This document shows positions 7,116 through 15,266 of a DNA stretch of 24,969 nucleotides, in pieces. How positions within the stretch are numbered: position 1 is the first letter of the stretch; the number at the start of each line of letters is the position of its first letter. The notes beneath the pieces were generated by a model. The model did no database searches and was not told where the DNA came from. It saw only the letters and a list, made by a program, of their open reading frames with translations. Where the stretch lies: the NCBI GenBank assembly GCA_900756545.1, contig CAAEKO010000036.1, positions 1-24,969 on the forward strand. The letters are read 5' to 3'. The position numbers and the translations under genes are program-made. Source of the DNA: Clostridia bacterium (GTDB lineage: Bacteria > Bacillota > Clostridia > UBA1381).

Positions 7116-9497
7116 TCAGCGCAATTGTGCGCCCAAATTCGTTTCCAGATTTTTGATAATCTTATCCATGGTCTTGGTAACCTCTTCGCTGGTCAGACTA
7201 CGGTCACGCGCCCGGAAAGATATGGCGTAAGCCACGCTCTTTTTATCCGCCGCGATCCGCTCTCCCGTATATACGTCAAACAGCTTGACCGTATCCAGAT
7301 ATTTTCCGGCGTTTTTCACGATTATCTCCTCAATATCCGCAACCGCCGCAGCTTTGTCCACCAAAACGGCAATATCCCGTGTGACTGCCGGGAACCGGGG
7401 AAGCTGCTTATATTTAATTTCCCCGTCAATATTTCCAAGCAATATATCAAAATTGATCTCGCCTGCATAGCATGGCACATCTATCTCATAGTTTTTGCAT
7501 ACATTCGGATGTATCTGTCCGATTGTACCAAGGGTTTTCCCATTTACAGTTATCTTGGCTGTCCGGCCAGGATGGAACATAGGGTTATCGGAAATGGCTG
7601 TATATTTTACATCCTGAACATGCATATTCTCAAAAAGCGCTTCGCATATCCCTTTCATATCATAAAAATCAACGCCGCCATACATGCCCAGCATTATGAC
7701 CTCCGGCTCCTCTGGAAGCTGACCTGCAGTAGTAGGAATGTATGTTTTTCCGATTTCGAAAAGTTTGGCCTCCGCATTCCTGTGATTATAATTATGACTC
7801 AAAATATCCATCATACTGCCCAAAGTTGTTGTCCGCATAACGGAAGTGTCTTCGCCCAAAGGATTTGTGATCTTTACAGTGTTGCGCAAAGAGCTTTCCG
7901 CCGGCAGATTCAGCTTATCAAACATAGCCGGACTTACAAAGGTATAGGTGTAAATTTCGTCCATTCCCTGTGCCGTCAAAAGACGGTTGATTTTGTCCTG
8001 CGCCTGCTGCTTCTTAGTTTTATGTCCCTTTGTGGCCTCGCCGGATAATAAAGTCGTGGGAATTTTATCATAGCCGAAAATCCGCGCCACTTCCTCCGCA
8101 ACGTCAGCCTCGCATTCAATATCCGGACGGAATGTCGGCGCTGTAATCGTCATATTATCCGTATCCACACTAAATTCCAGCGCTTTCAAATAAGAAACCA
8201 TATCCCCTGCCGGAATATCTGTCCCTAAAAACTTATTAATTTTCTCTGGTCGGAACGCCAGGATTTTGTTTTCTCTGACCTTGCCGTCTACACAAATCAT
8301 GCCGCCTACATTTTCGCCGCAATTTAGCATTTCCACCAGCTCGCACGCCCGCTCTACAGCAGGGATCGTATTGTTGGGATCAAGTCCTTTTTCGTATCTT
8401 GACGAGGATTCAGTCCGCAGACCGATTTTCTGCGCTGTCAACCGAACGCTGGCCCCGTCAAATGTAGCAGATTCAAAAACGACTGTAGTCGTATCATCCT
8501 TTACCTCAGAATTAAACCCGCCCATTACGCCGGCAATGGCTACAGCTTTTTTTCCATCGGAAATCACAAGGTCGTTGCTGTTTAACGTCCTGTTCTGCTC
8601 GTCCAGCGTTTTGATCACCTCTCCATCCTGTGCGTCCCGGACTATAATTTTCTGTCCCTCCAGGTCGCGCAGGTCAAAAGCATGCATAGGCTGGCCATAT
8701 TCCAACATAATATAATTTGTAATATCTACGATATTGTTGATAGACCGTACACCCGCAGCCCGAAGCCGTGCGGAAAGCCATTTGGGGGACGGCCCAATTT
8801 TTACATTTTTCACCATCCGTGCGCAGTAACGCAAGCATTTGTCTGTATTGTGTACTTCAACGGACAGCATATCTGTAATTTTTTCTACACTTTCATGAAA
8901 TTCCGGTTTTTTTATTGCAAAGGGCTTACCAAAAGTCACGGCAGTTTCCCGGGCAAGGCCGATTACGCTGAAACAATCAGGACGGTTAGAGGTGATCTCA
9001 AACTCCACCACTTCCTCGTTCAAGCTAAAATAGTCCTTAATATCCATACCGACCGGTGTGTCCTCCGATAAAATCAGGATTCCATATTCCGGCTCATACC
9101 CCAGATCACTGTTTGTCAAGCCCAGCTCCTCATGGGAACAAAGCATACCATTGGACTCCGCGCCCCGGAGCTTGCCTTTTTTGATGACAACGCCGCCCGG
9201 CAAATGAGACATATGCTTTGCTACGGGGACAATCTGCCCAACCTTTACGTTTGGCGCACCGGTAACGATCTGTAAGGTTTCTGTTCCAACGTCAATTTGA
9301 CAAATCACTAAATGGTCTGAATTTTCATGGGGCTGGATATCCAGGATTTTCCCGGTCACCACATTATCAATTTCCGCCCCTATATTCTCTATCCCCTCTA
9401 CCTTTGACCCGGTCATGGTCAAAGCGTGTGCATATTCCTTCGGCGTAATGCCGGTTATATCTGTATAATCATTGAACCAACTCATGGGGACTTTCAT
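7116..9497 (-). CDS. pheT: phenylalanine-tRNA ligase beta subunit
   Basis: This is the beta subunit (793 residues, the usual length) of the alpha2beta2 enzyme that charges tRNA-Phe. In order it has the N-terminal MKVPMSWFNDYTDI, an OB-fold tRNA-binding domain (about 40-150, HENSDHLVICQIDVG), the B3/B4 editing region (about 210-370, MLEYGQPMHAFDL), a B5 domain (about 405-475), a catalytic-like core (about 490-680), and a C-terminal anticodon-binding domain (about 700-793, KQLPRFPAVTRDIAVLVDK). AAGGG lies about 11 bases before the ATG. The start overlaps the 3' end of the broken kinase gene by 29 bases. It is the last gene of the T-box-controlled pheS operon and is followed by a strong terminator. 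Confidence 0.97.
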   Translation of the reverse strand: MKVPMSWFNDYTDITGITPKEYAHALTMTGSKVEGIENIGAEIDNVVTGKILDIQPHENSDHLVICQIDVGTETLQIVTGAPNVKVGQIVPVAKHMSHLPGGVVIKKGKLRGAESNGMLCSHEELGLTNSDLGYEPEYGILILSEDTPVGMDIKDYFSLNEEVVEFEITSNRPDCFSVIGLARETAVTFGKPFAIKKPEFHESVEKITDMLSVEVHNTDKCLRYCARMVKNVKIGPSPKWLSARLRAAGVRSINNIVDITNYIMLEYGQPMHAFDLRDLEGQKIIVRDAQDGEVIKTLDEQNRTLNSNDLVISDGKKAVAIAGVMGGFNSEVKDDTTTVVFESATFDGASVRLTAQKIGLRTESSSRYEKGLDPNNTIPAVERACELVEMLNCGENVGGMICVDGKVRENKILAFRPEKINKFLGTDIPAGDMVSYLKALEFSVDTDNMTITAPTFRPDIECEADVAEEVARIFGYDKIPTTLLSGEATKGHKTKKQQAQDKINRLLTAQGMDEIYTYTFVSPAMFDKLNLPAESSLRNTVKITNPLGEDTSVMRTTTLGSMMDILSHNYNHRNAEAKLFEIGKTYIPTTAGQLPEEPEVIMLGMYGGVDFYDMKGICEALFENMHVQDVKYTAISDNPMFHPGRTAKITVNGKTLGTIGQIHPNVCKNYEIDVPCYAGEINFDILLGNIDGEIKYKQLPRFPAVTRDIAVLVDKAAAVADIEEIIVKNAGKYLDTVKLFDVYTGERIAADKKSVAYAISFRARDRSLTSEEVTKTMDKIIKNLETNLGAQLR

Positions 9498-10012
9498 GTT
9501 GTATCAACCCTTTCAAAAAATTATTTATATCCCTGCTGTTCTTAAATATATATGTGTCCTTGCCCTCATCGGCAAGCTGTTTCATCAGCTCCAGATTGGC
9601 CTTCCGTTTTCTGCGTCCGTCCAGCAATATCCATCTTATAAATTCCAGATCAAACTTTTCCATACAGCCATCGCCCATATCCGGGCGAGTTTTGCCTTTA
9701 TACATCCTGCTGCGCCGCCACGCACGGTAAAGACAGGTAAAACGGTTTACATCAATAAAGATTAACCACATCCGCCTTTTGCAGACGTTCCTGCCAAAAA
9801 AGCCCTCTGTAATTCCCGTCAATTATCCACTTTTTCCGCTCCAAAACTGGCGCAAGCTTTTTCTTCTTATTTTCTGCTGTATTTTCCGCCCAGCCCGGGA
9901 GCCAGTGCAAACGGTCAAGATGTGTCGGCTCTGTACCAAGGATTTCTCCAAGCCTGACCGCAAGCGTTGATTTGCCGCCGCCGGAAAAGCCGAAAATCAT
10001 AATCCGCTCCAT
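9469..10012 (-). pseudogene. P-loop nucleotide kinase-like gene (FlaR/topology-modulation type), frameshifted
   Basis: Two frames together make one protein of about 180 residues that resembles the small P-loop kinases annotated as DNA topology modulation protein or FlaR. The first part, from the ATG at 10012, has Walker A GFSGGGKST (residues 8-16), THLDRLHWLPGW and WIIDGNYRG, and reaches ERLQKADVVNLY before a stop. The second part continues in another frame with IDVNRFTCLYRAWRR, YKGKTRPDMGDGC and EKFDLEFIRWI. Dropping one T from the CTTTATT run (minus strand, 9754-9760) restores ADVVNLIDVNRF, which aligns with the family. The span of 544 bases is one more than a multiple of three. It starts one base after the pheS stop without a visible ribosome binding site and overlaps pheT. 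It is either a recent pseudogene or a sequencing error. The true substrate of this family is unknown. Confidence 0.85.
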
Positions 10013-10013
10013 A

Positions 10014-11033
10014 TCAGAACTGCTTTAAAAACCGCAGGTCATTCTCAAAGAATAGCCGCAGATCATCAATATCATACCGCCGCATTGCCACACGTTCAAG
10101 TCCAAGGCCGAACGCGAAACCGGAATATACTTCCGGATCTATCCCACAGTTTGCCAGCACCTTCGGGTGTACCATACCGCAGCCGAGAATCTCAATCCAA
10201 CCTTCACCCTTGCAGACCCGGCAGCCTTCTCCGCCGCAGACAAAACAGGAAACGTCTACCTCGGCGGACGGCTCTGTGAACGGGAAATGGTGGGGGCGGA
10301 AGCGAACCTTAGCTTCTTCCCCGTAAAGGGATTTGATGAAGGATTCCAGCGTACCCTTTAAATCCGCCATAGTAACGCCCTTGTCCACAACCAGCCCTTC
10401 AATTTGATGGAACACTGGAGAATGGGTAGCGTCTACAGCGTCGCTTCGGTAAACCCGCCCCGGCGCGATAACGCGAATCGGCGGTTTTTGTTTTTCCATA
10501 ACCCGAACCTGAATCGGCGAGGTCTGCGTCCGCAGTACAATGCTGTCGTCAATATAGAATGTGTCCTGCGTATCCCGGGCCGGATGGTTCTTGGGAATAT
10601 TCAGCGCCTCAAAATTGTAATAATCCAGCTCTACCTCCGGACCTTCCGCAATGGAAAAACCCATCCCGATAAAAATATCCTTGATCTCGTCCATGACCTG
10701 TGTCAAGGGATGAAGCTTGCCGGTTTCCTGCTTTTTGCCCGGCATGGTTACGTCTATGACCTCCGCCTTCATACGCAGTTCCTGTGCCTTTTTGGATAGG
10801 GCCTCTTTTTTTTCATCAATCTCATGGCCAAGAAAGTCACGGACTTCATTGGCCAGCGCGCCGATCAACGGCCTTTCCTCCGGGGTCAACTTCCCCATCC
10901 CCTTTAAAACAGCCGTCAATTCTCCTTTTTTGCCCAAATACTGAATCCGGATGTTTTCTAAGGTATCTAAGTCTTCCGCGTTCTTCAGAATCTGCTCTAC
11001 TTTCATTTTAATTTCCTGTAGCTTTTCTTTCAC
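10014..11033 (-). CDS. pheS: phenylalanine-tRNA ligase alpha subunit
   Basis: This is the catalytic alpha subunit (339 residues, normal length) of the enzyme that activates phenylalanine and loads it on tRNA-Phe. The N-terminal coiled coil (about 1-85) binds tRNA. The class II core shows GRVYRSDAVDATHSPVFHQI, FRPHHFPFTEPSAEVD and motif 3 GFGLGLERVAMRRYDI in near-consensus form (seen as FAFGLGLERVAMRRYDIDDL). A cysteine cluster, CFVCGGEGCRVC, lies at about residues 260-271. The start is GTG with AAAGGA about 10 bases upstream. It is the first gene after the T-box leader and is followed by the broken kinase gene and pheT. Confidence 0.97.
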   Translation of the reverse strand: MKEKLQEIKMKVEQILKNAEDLDTLENIRIQYLGKKGELTAVLKGMGKLTPEERPLIGALANEVRDFLGHEIDEKKEALSKKAQELRMKAEVIDVTMPGKKQETGKLHPLTQVMDEIKDIFIGMGFSIAEGPEVELDYYNFEALNIPKNHPARDTQDTFYIDDSIVLRTQTSPIQVRVMEKQKPPIRVIAPGRVYRSDAVDATHSPVFHQIEGLVVDKGVTMADLKGTLESFIKSLYGEEAKVRFRPHHFPFTEPSAEVDVSCFVCGGEGCRVCKGEGWIEILGCGMVHPKVLANCGIDPEVYSGFAFGLGLERVAMRRYDIDDLRLFFENDLRFLKQF

Positions 11034-11075
11034 GGATATCCAATCCTTTCCTTAAATATTTTATTAGGTTTTTTA

Positions 11076-11335
11076 CAAAATAAAACGTCCCTCCGAAGAG
11101 GGACGAATAAATCCGCGGTACCACCCACATTCCCGGACCAGCTCCGGGCGCTCTACGCAGGATAACGGCTGCTGACCGATGCCGACTACACATATAAACT
11201 TCCCCGGCACAGCTCCGAAACGAAGGTTCAGCCATGCTCATTAAACCATACCGGCTCCCAGCCGCCGACCGGTACTCTCTGTTTGGCGAATTCATGGCCT
11301 ACTGAATTTCTTCATCACTTTTGATATTAAGTTTA
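11076..11335 (-). promoter_or_regulatory. T-box leader of pheS-pheT
   Basis: The minus strand carries the conserved T-box GGGTGGTACCGCGG (11113-11126). A terminator follows: CGTCCCTC/GAGGGACG (11086-11105) with a UUCG loop and TTTTATTTT. Further 5', AGAGAGTACC followed by a long structured stretch fits Stem I. TTC at 11222-11224, within AACCTTCG, is the likely Phe specifier codon. The RNA reads uncharged tRNA-Phe and then allows transcription of pheS and pheT. This accounts for most of the 11034-11440 gap; the remainder is the two divergent promoters. The specifier assignment is by position and codon only. Confidence 0.93.
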
Positions 11336-11341
11336 TAAATT

Positions 11342-11370
11342 ATTATATCATGCCAAGTCATGAAATGCAA
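11342..11370 (-). promoter_or_regulatory. sigma-A promoter of pheS-pheT
   Basis: TTGCAT (11365-11370), a 17-base spacer and TATAAT (11342-11347) on the minus strand lie just before the T-box leader and give a transcript start near 11335. Confidence 0.82.
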
Positions 11371-11388
11371 GCATTTTTTCCTATTTTC

Positions 11389-11417
11389 TTGCAAATATGT
11401 GAAGATTGTATTATAAT
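11389..11417 (+). promoter_or_regulatory. sigma-A promoter of birA
   Basis: TTGCAA (11389-11394), a 17-base spacer and TATAAT (11412-11417) lie about 23 bases before birA. Only 18 bases separate this -35 box from that of the divergent pheS promoter. Confidence 0.8.
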
Positions 11418-11440
11418 AACAACAATAATGGAGGTTTTCT

Positions 11441-12415
11441 ATGAAGGATAAAATTTTACATATTCTCCGTGCGGAGAATGGATTCGTCTCCGGCGAACAG
11501 ATCAGCAATCGCTTACATGTTTCCCGGGCGGCAGTTTGGAAAAATGTTAACAAGCTACGCCAGATGGGCTATGAAATCGAATCTGTTACGAATAAAGGCT
11601 ATAAGCTCATGTCCAGCCCGGATATTTTAACCGCCGAAGAAATTAAAAATGGCTTGGACACAAAATTGATCGGGCAAAATGTATGCTATTATACAGAAGT
11701 GGACTCTACCAATAACGCTGCCAAACGAGAAAATGCAATGCCAGACGGAAGTCTGTTTATTGCCGAGATCCAGACCGGCGGCCGTGGCCGGCGCGGTAAT
11801 ACATGGGTATCGCCCAAAGGCAGCGGAATCTGGATGAGCCTGCTTCTCAAGCCGGATATCTCGCCGGAAAATATTTCGGAGGTCACATTAATTGCCGGGT
11901 TGGCCGTATGCCGCGGCGTCAATACTATTCTTCCCGACACAATGCGCTCTAAAATTAAGTGGCCCAATGATGTGGTTATGAACGGTAAAAAAATCTGCGG
12001 TATATTAACGGAGCTTTCCGCCGAAATCGACGCGGTAAACTACATTGTGACTGGGATAGGGATAAACGTTAATACACCGTGTTTTGGCGGAACGTTATCG
12101 CAAAAGGCCACCTCCCTGTTAATCGAAACCGGTAAAACACAAAAGCGTACCCCTCTGGTACAGGCCGTATTACAGGAATTTGAGATCTTATATACTGCCT
12201 ATCTTCGGGACGGCTTTTCCGCCATCGCCGCGGAATACAAAGAAAATTGCGTTACCCTTGGAAAAACGGTTAAAATTACTAAAGGAACAGATTCATTTAC
12301 GGCCCAGGCGCTGGACGTCGGTGCAAACGGCCAGCTGATTGTAGAAAAAGATGGTAATAAAATCATAGTAAATTCCGGCGAGGTTTCTGTTCGGGGAATC
12401 TATGGCTATATCTAA
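11441..12415 (+). CDS. birA: biotin-protein ligase / biotin repressor
   Basis: This 324-residue bifunctional protein makes biotinyl-AMP and attaches biotin to carboxylase carrier proteins; with its DNA-binding domain it can also repress biotin genes. The N-terminal winged helix-turn-helix (about 1-57) contains GEQISNRLHVSRAAVWKNVN. The catalytic domain (about 75-270) has the biotinyl-AMP loop GGRGRRGN (113-120) and KWPNDV (173-178), with KKICGILTEL after it. The C-terminal SH3-like domain (about 275-324) includes GQLIVEKDG. GGAGG lies about 7 bases before the ATG. No biotin synthesis or transport gene is nearby, so its operators must lie elsewhere. The presence of the helix-turn-helix marks it as the Group II type. 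Confidence 0.96.
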   Translation: MKDKILHILRAENGFVSGEQISNRLHVSRAAVWKNVNKLRQMGYEIESVTNKGYKLMSSPDILTAEEIKNGLDTKLIGQNVCYYTEVDSTNNAAKRENAMPDGSLFIAEIQTGGRGRRGNTWVSPKGSGIWMSLLLKPDISPENISEVTLIAGLAVCRGVNTILPDTMRSKIKWPNDVVMNGKKICGILTELSAEIDAVNYIVTGIGINVNTPCFGGTLSQKATSLLIETGKTQKRTPLVQAVLQEFEILYTAYLRDGFSAIAAEYKENCVTLGKTVKITKGTDSFTAQALDVGANGQLIVEKDGNKIIVNSGEVSVRGIYGYI

Positions 12416-12435
12416 TTATGAATAATCTGTTAAAA

Positions 12436-12462
12436 TTAGCACTCTTTTATAAAGAGTGCTAA
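12436..12462. promoter_or_regulatory. CIRCE element (HrcA operator)
   Basis: The sequence is TTAGCACTC, nine bases, GAGTGCTAA: an exact match to the CIRCE inverted repeat bound by the heat-shock repressor HrcA. It ends 7 bases before the -35 box of the htpG promoter. The same repeat could form a weak terminator for birA. Confidence 0.95.
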
Positions 12463-12469
12463 TTTATTA

Positions 12470-12498
12470 TTGACAAATATTTTCCCAGGTATTAAAAT
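12470..12498 (+). promoter_or_regulatory. sigma-A promoter of htpG
   Basis: A perfect TTGACA (12470-12475), a 17-base spacer and TAAAAT (12493-12498) lie 37 bases before the htpG ATG, directly downstream of CIRCE. Confidence 0.85.
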
Positions 12499-12535
12499 AG
12501 CAGAAGAAGTAAAAATTACAAAAGGAGATGTCACC

Positions 12536-14392
12536 ATGGCAAAAGGTACAATTTCGGTTAGCTCCGAAAACATATTCCCGATTATCAAAAAATGGCTGTA
12601 TTCGGATAAGGACATATTTTTAAGAGAGCTGGTTTCGAACGGCTGCGACGCCATCACCAAGCTGAAAAAGCTGTCCGGTATCGGCGAAGCCACGCTTGCG
12701 GAGGATGAGAAGCTGCAGGTGGAAGTTATTGTAGATCAGGAAAATAAAACTTTGACGATCAAGGACAATGGTATTGGAATGACAGCGGAGGAAATCGACA
12801 AATATATCACCCAGATCGCTTTTTCCGGCGCCAGTGATTTTTTAGAGAAATATAAGGATGAAAATGATAAAGACGGCGGGATCATCGGGCATTTCGGCTT
12901 AGGTTTCTATTCCGCCTTTATGCCTGCTGAAAGTGTAGAAATTGATTCCCTTTCCTATCAAGCGGACGCAAAGCCCGCGAAATGGTTCTGTGACGGTAGT
13001 ATGGATTACGAGCTTTCCGAAGGAACGCGCACAGAACGCGGCACAACAATTACTCTCCATATCGCCGAAGACAGCAAGGAGTTTTTAGAGGAATATACTG
13101 TCCGGCAAATCCTCAATAAATACTGCGCATTCCTGCCTGTAGAGGTTTATTTGACGATCGCAGGCAAAGATGAGGAAGAACCGGCGGAGAAAGACGCGGA
13201 AGAACAGAAAAAAGAAGCGCCGAAGCCCCTTAACGATACTACCCCGCTTTGGATGAAAGCGCCGAAGGAATGTACAGATGAGGAATACAAAGCGTTCTAT
13301 ACTAAGGTGTTCATGGATTTTAATGAACCGCTATTTTGGATCCACCTGAACGTGGACTTCCCCTTTAATCTGAAGGGGATCCTGTATTTCCCGAAATTTA
13401 ACCATGAATTTGCAACAAATGAGGGCCAGATCAAGCTATTTAACAATCAGGTATTCGTAGCAGACAATGTCAAAGAAGTCATTCCAGAATTCCTGATGCT
13501 GTTAAAGGGCGTAATCGACTGCCCGGATTTACCCTTAAATGTATCCCGGAGCTTTTTGCAGAATGACGGCTATGTCCGCAAAATCTCCGCCCATATCACA
13601 AAAAAGGTTGCGGACAAGCTTTCCGAGCTGTTCAAAAAGGAACGGGAAAACTTTGACAGGTATTGGGACGATATCAACATCTTTATCAAATACGGTTGTA
13701 TCCGGGATGAAAAATTCTACGATAAAGTCAAGGATATCATGATTTATAAGGATCTTGACGGTAAGTATCTGACGCTTTCTGAATATTTAGAGGGCAAGGA
13801 CAATAAGGATGTTTACTACGTTTCGGATGAAACTCAGCAGGCGCAGTATATCAACCTATTCAAGGAACAAGGGCAGAATGCGGTCATCCTCCCCACAATG
13901 ATGGATACGCATTTTATTAGTTTTCTGGAAATGAAGGAAGAAGGCGTTAAATTTAAACGCATTGACTCCGCTCTGTCCGATAGCCTGACTGCGTCCGCGG
14001 ATAAGAATGAGGAGCAGGAAAAGAATTTAACGGAGTTATTTAAAAAGAACCTGGGTAAGGAAGATTTAAAAGTGGAAATCAATTCCCTGAAAAACGCGGA
14101 TGTTCCCGCTGTCATGCTGTTGAGCGAGGAATCCCGGCGTATGCAGGAAATGTATAAATCCTACGGTCAGCAGTTCGCAGGGATGAGCGGTATGTTCCAT
14201 GACGATTTTACGCTGGTATTGAATACAAACAATACTTTGATTCAGAAGCTTCCTGATCTGGCGGATGAAGATGCAAAGCTGGTCTGCGAGCATATATATG
14301 ATCTGGCAATGCTAAGCAACAAACCGCTTGATGCAGAACAAATGACAAGGTTTATTGCCCGGAACAATCAATTACTTGCAAAAATTTTATAA
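12536..14392 (+). CDS. htpG: molecular chaperone HtpG (Hsp90)
   Basis: This is the 618-residue bacterial Hsp90, a cytosolic ATP-dependent dimeric chaperone. The N-terminal GHKL ATPase domain (about 1-210) shows FLRELVSNGCDAI, DNGIGM and GHFGLGFYSAFM, which bind ATP and form the lid. A short charged linker (about 211-233, Glu/Lys/Ala-rich) leads to the middle domain (about 234-480), with DFPFNLKGILYFPK and the catalytic-loop segment PLNVSRSFLQND. The C-terminal dimerisation domain lies at about 490-618. AAAGGAG precedes the ATG by 8 bases. A longer frame beginning with TTG at 12470 would start inside the -35 box and is rejected. CIRCE immediately upstream implies HrcA control. Confidence 0.96.
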   Translation: MAKGTISVSSENIFPIIKKWLYSDKDIFLRELVSNGCDAITKLKKLSGIGEATLAEDEKLQVEVIVDQENKTLTIKDNGIGMTAEEIDKYITQIAFSGASDFLEKYKDENDKDGGIIGHFGLGFYSAFMPAESVEIDSLSYQADAKPAKWFCDGSMDYELSEGTRTERGTTITLHIAEDSKEFLEEYTVRQILNKYCAFLPVEVYLTIAGKDEEEPAEKDAEEQKKEAPKPLNDTTPLWMKAPKECTDEEYKAFYTKVFMDFNEPLFWIHLNVDFPFNLKGILYFPKFNHEFATNEGQIKLFNNQVFVADNVKEVIPEFLMLLKGVIDCPDLPLNVSRSFLQNDGYVRKISAHITKKVADKLSELFKKERENFDRYWDDINIFIKYGCIRDEKFYDKVKDIMIYKDLDGKYLTLSEYLEGKDNKDVYYVSDETQQAQYINLFKEQGQNAVILPTMMDTHFISFLEMKEEGVKFKRIDSALSDSLTASADKNEEQEKNLTELFKKNLGKEDLKVEINSLKNADVPAVMLLSEESRRMQEMYKSYGQQFAGMSGMFHDDFTLVLNTNNTLIQKLPDLADEDAKLVCEHIYDLAMLSNKPLDAEQMTRFIARNNQLLAKIL

Positions 14393-14411
14393 ACAAATTC
14401 TTAAATTTTAC

Positions 14412-14447
14412 AGGAAGCCCGATATTTTTCGGACTTCCTCTTTTTTT
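14412..14447 (+). terminator. intrinsic terminator of htpG
   Basis: AGGAAG (14412-14417) and CCGA pair with TCGG and CTTCCT (14434-14439), with one mismatch pair, followed by a seven-T run at 14441-14447. Confidence 0.85.
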
Positions 14448-14460
14448 CGCTCGTAAAATA

Positions 14461-14469
14461 TGCTATAAT
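14461..14469 (+). promoter_or_regulatory. extended -10 promoter of vanRS
   Basis: TGCTATAAT is a perfect -10 hexamer with the TGn extension. Its -35 position falls in the T run of the htpG terminator and is poor. The start site would be near 14476, giving a leader of about 90 bases. Confidence 0.65.
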
Positions 14470-14495
14470 ATCAGCAAAGTTGAATCGCTATGCCA

Positions 14496-14532
14496 GTGCG
14501 GATTTTTCCTCATCTCCGTCTGGAAACCGCAC
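14496..14532 (+). other. hairpin in vanR 5' leader
   Basis: GTGCGG (14496-14501) pairs with CCGCAC (14527-14532), and TTTCC with GGAAA inside, with a 3-base bulge. No T run follows, so it is not a classic terminator. Its role is unknown. Confidence 0.45.
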
Positions 14533-14567
14533 ATAAACACTCTAAATATAAATTATAGGAGCTTATT

Positions 14568-15266
14568 ATGAGCGCAAATATTTTAATTGTAGATGATGAA
14601 CAGCCGATTGCGGATCTGGTTGAAATTTGTCTGAAAAATGAGAATTATAATGTCTATAAGTTTTATAACGGCCATGCGGCGCTGGCCTGTATTCAGGAAA
14701 CACCACTTGATCTTGCTATTCTGGATGTGATGCTGCCAGATGTAGATGGCTTTGCCATATGTCGTAAAATCCGTGAAAAGCACTTCTTCCCGATTATTAT
14801 GCTGACGGCAAAAATCGAGGATATAGACAAAATCATGGGACTGACCCTGGGGGCGGACGATTATATTACTAAGCCCTTTAACCCCTTGGAGCTTGCGGCC
14901 CGGGTAAAGACCCAACTCAGACGTTATCAAAATTATAATAGGCAGGACAGGCCTATACTTGATATCCCCAACGAATTTGATTTCGGGGGCTTGCTGATCA
15001 ATAAGGATACGCATAAATGCAGTCTTTTTGGGAAACCACTGCATCTGACGCCTATTGAATTCGCAATTTTATGGTATCTTTGCGAGCAAAAGGGACGGGT
15101 AGTTTCTTCAGAGGAACTATTTGAAACGATATGGGGAGAAAAGTATCTGGACAATAACAATACTGTTATGGCTCACGTTGCCCGGCTCCGGGAAAAAATG
15201 CACGAGCCGCCGCGCCGGCCGAAATTTATTAAAACCGTATGGGGGGTAGGTTATACCATTGAATAG
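14568..15266 (+). CDS. vanR: VanR-type response regulator (OmpR family)
   Basis: This 232-residue regulator of the glycopeptide-resistance cluster has a receiver domain with D9/D10, phosphate-accepting D53 (AILDVMLPD), T80 and K102. An OmpR/PhoB winged helix follows (about 135-232), ending in PKFIKTVWGVGYTIE. AGGAG lies 6 bases before the ATG. VanR is phosphorylated by VanS and activates the resistance promoter; here the probable target is the region before vanG. The gene overlaps vanS by 8 bases. The van assignment rests on gene order and general resemblance to VanR of VanG-type clusters; the protein alone could be another OmpR regulator. Confidence 0.9.
   Translation: MSANILIVDDEQPIADLVEICLKNENYNVYKFYNGHAALACIQETPLDLAILDVMLPDVDGFAICRKIREKHFFPIIMLTAKIEDIDKIMGLTLGADDYITKPFNPLELAARVKTQLRRYQNYNRQDRPILDIPNEFDFGGLLINKDTHKCSLFGKPLHLTPIEFAILWYLCEQKGRVVSSEELFETIWGEKYLDNNNTVMAHVARLREKMHEPPRRPKFIKTVWGVGYTIE

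Noticed and set aside
7125..8048. 307-codon open frame on the plus strand inside pheT
   Set aside because: It is antisense to a clear, full-length pheT, has no family motif and no suitable ribosome binding site.
9752..9822. Programmed frameshift in the P-loop kinase gene
   Set aside because: There is a short T run but no clear slippery heptamer, stimulatory stem or upstream Shine-Dalgarno-like site, so mutation or sequencing error is simpler.
11008..11295. 95-codon minus-strand frame upstream of pheS
   Set aside because: It lies across the T-box leader and its terminator; the conserved bases are explained by RNA structure.
12470..12535. N-terminal extension of HtpG from a TTG codon
   Set aside because: The TTG is part of the -35 box TTGACA and the extension covers the promoter; the ATG at 12536 has a strong ribosome binding site.
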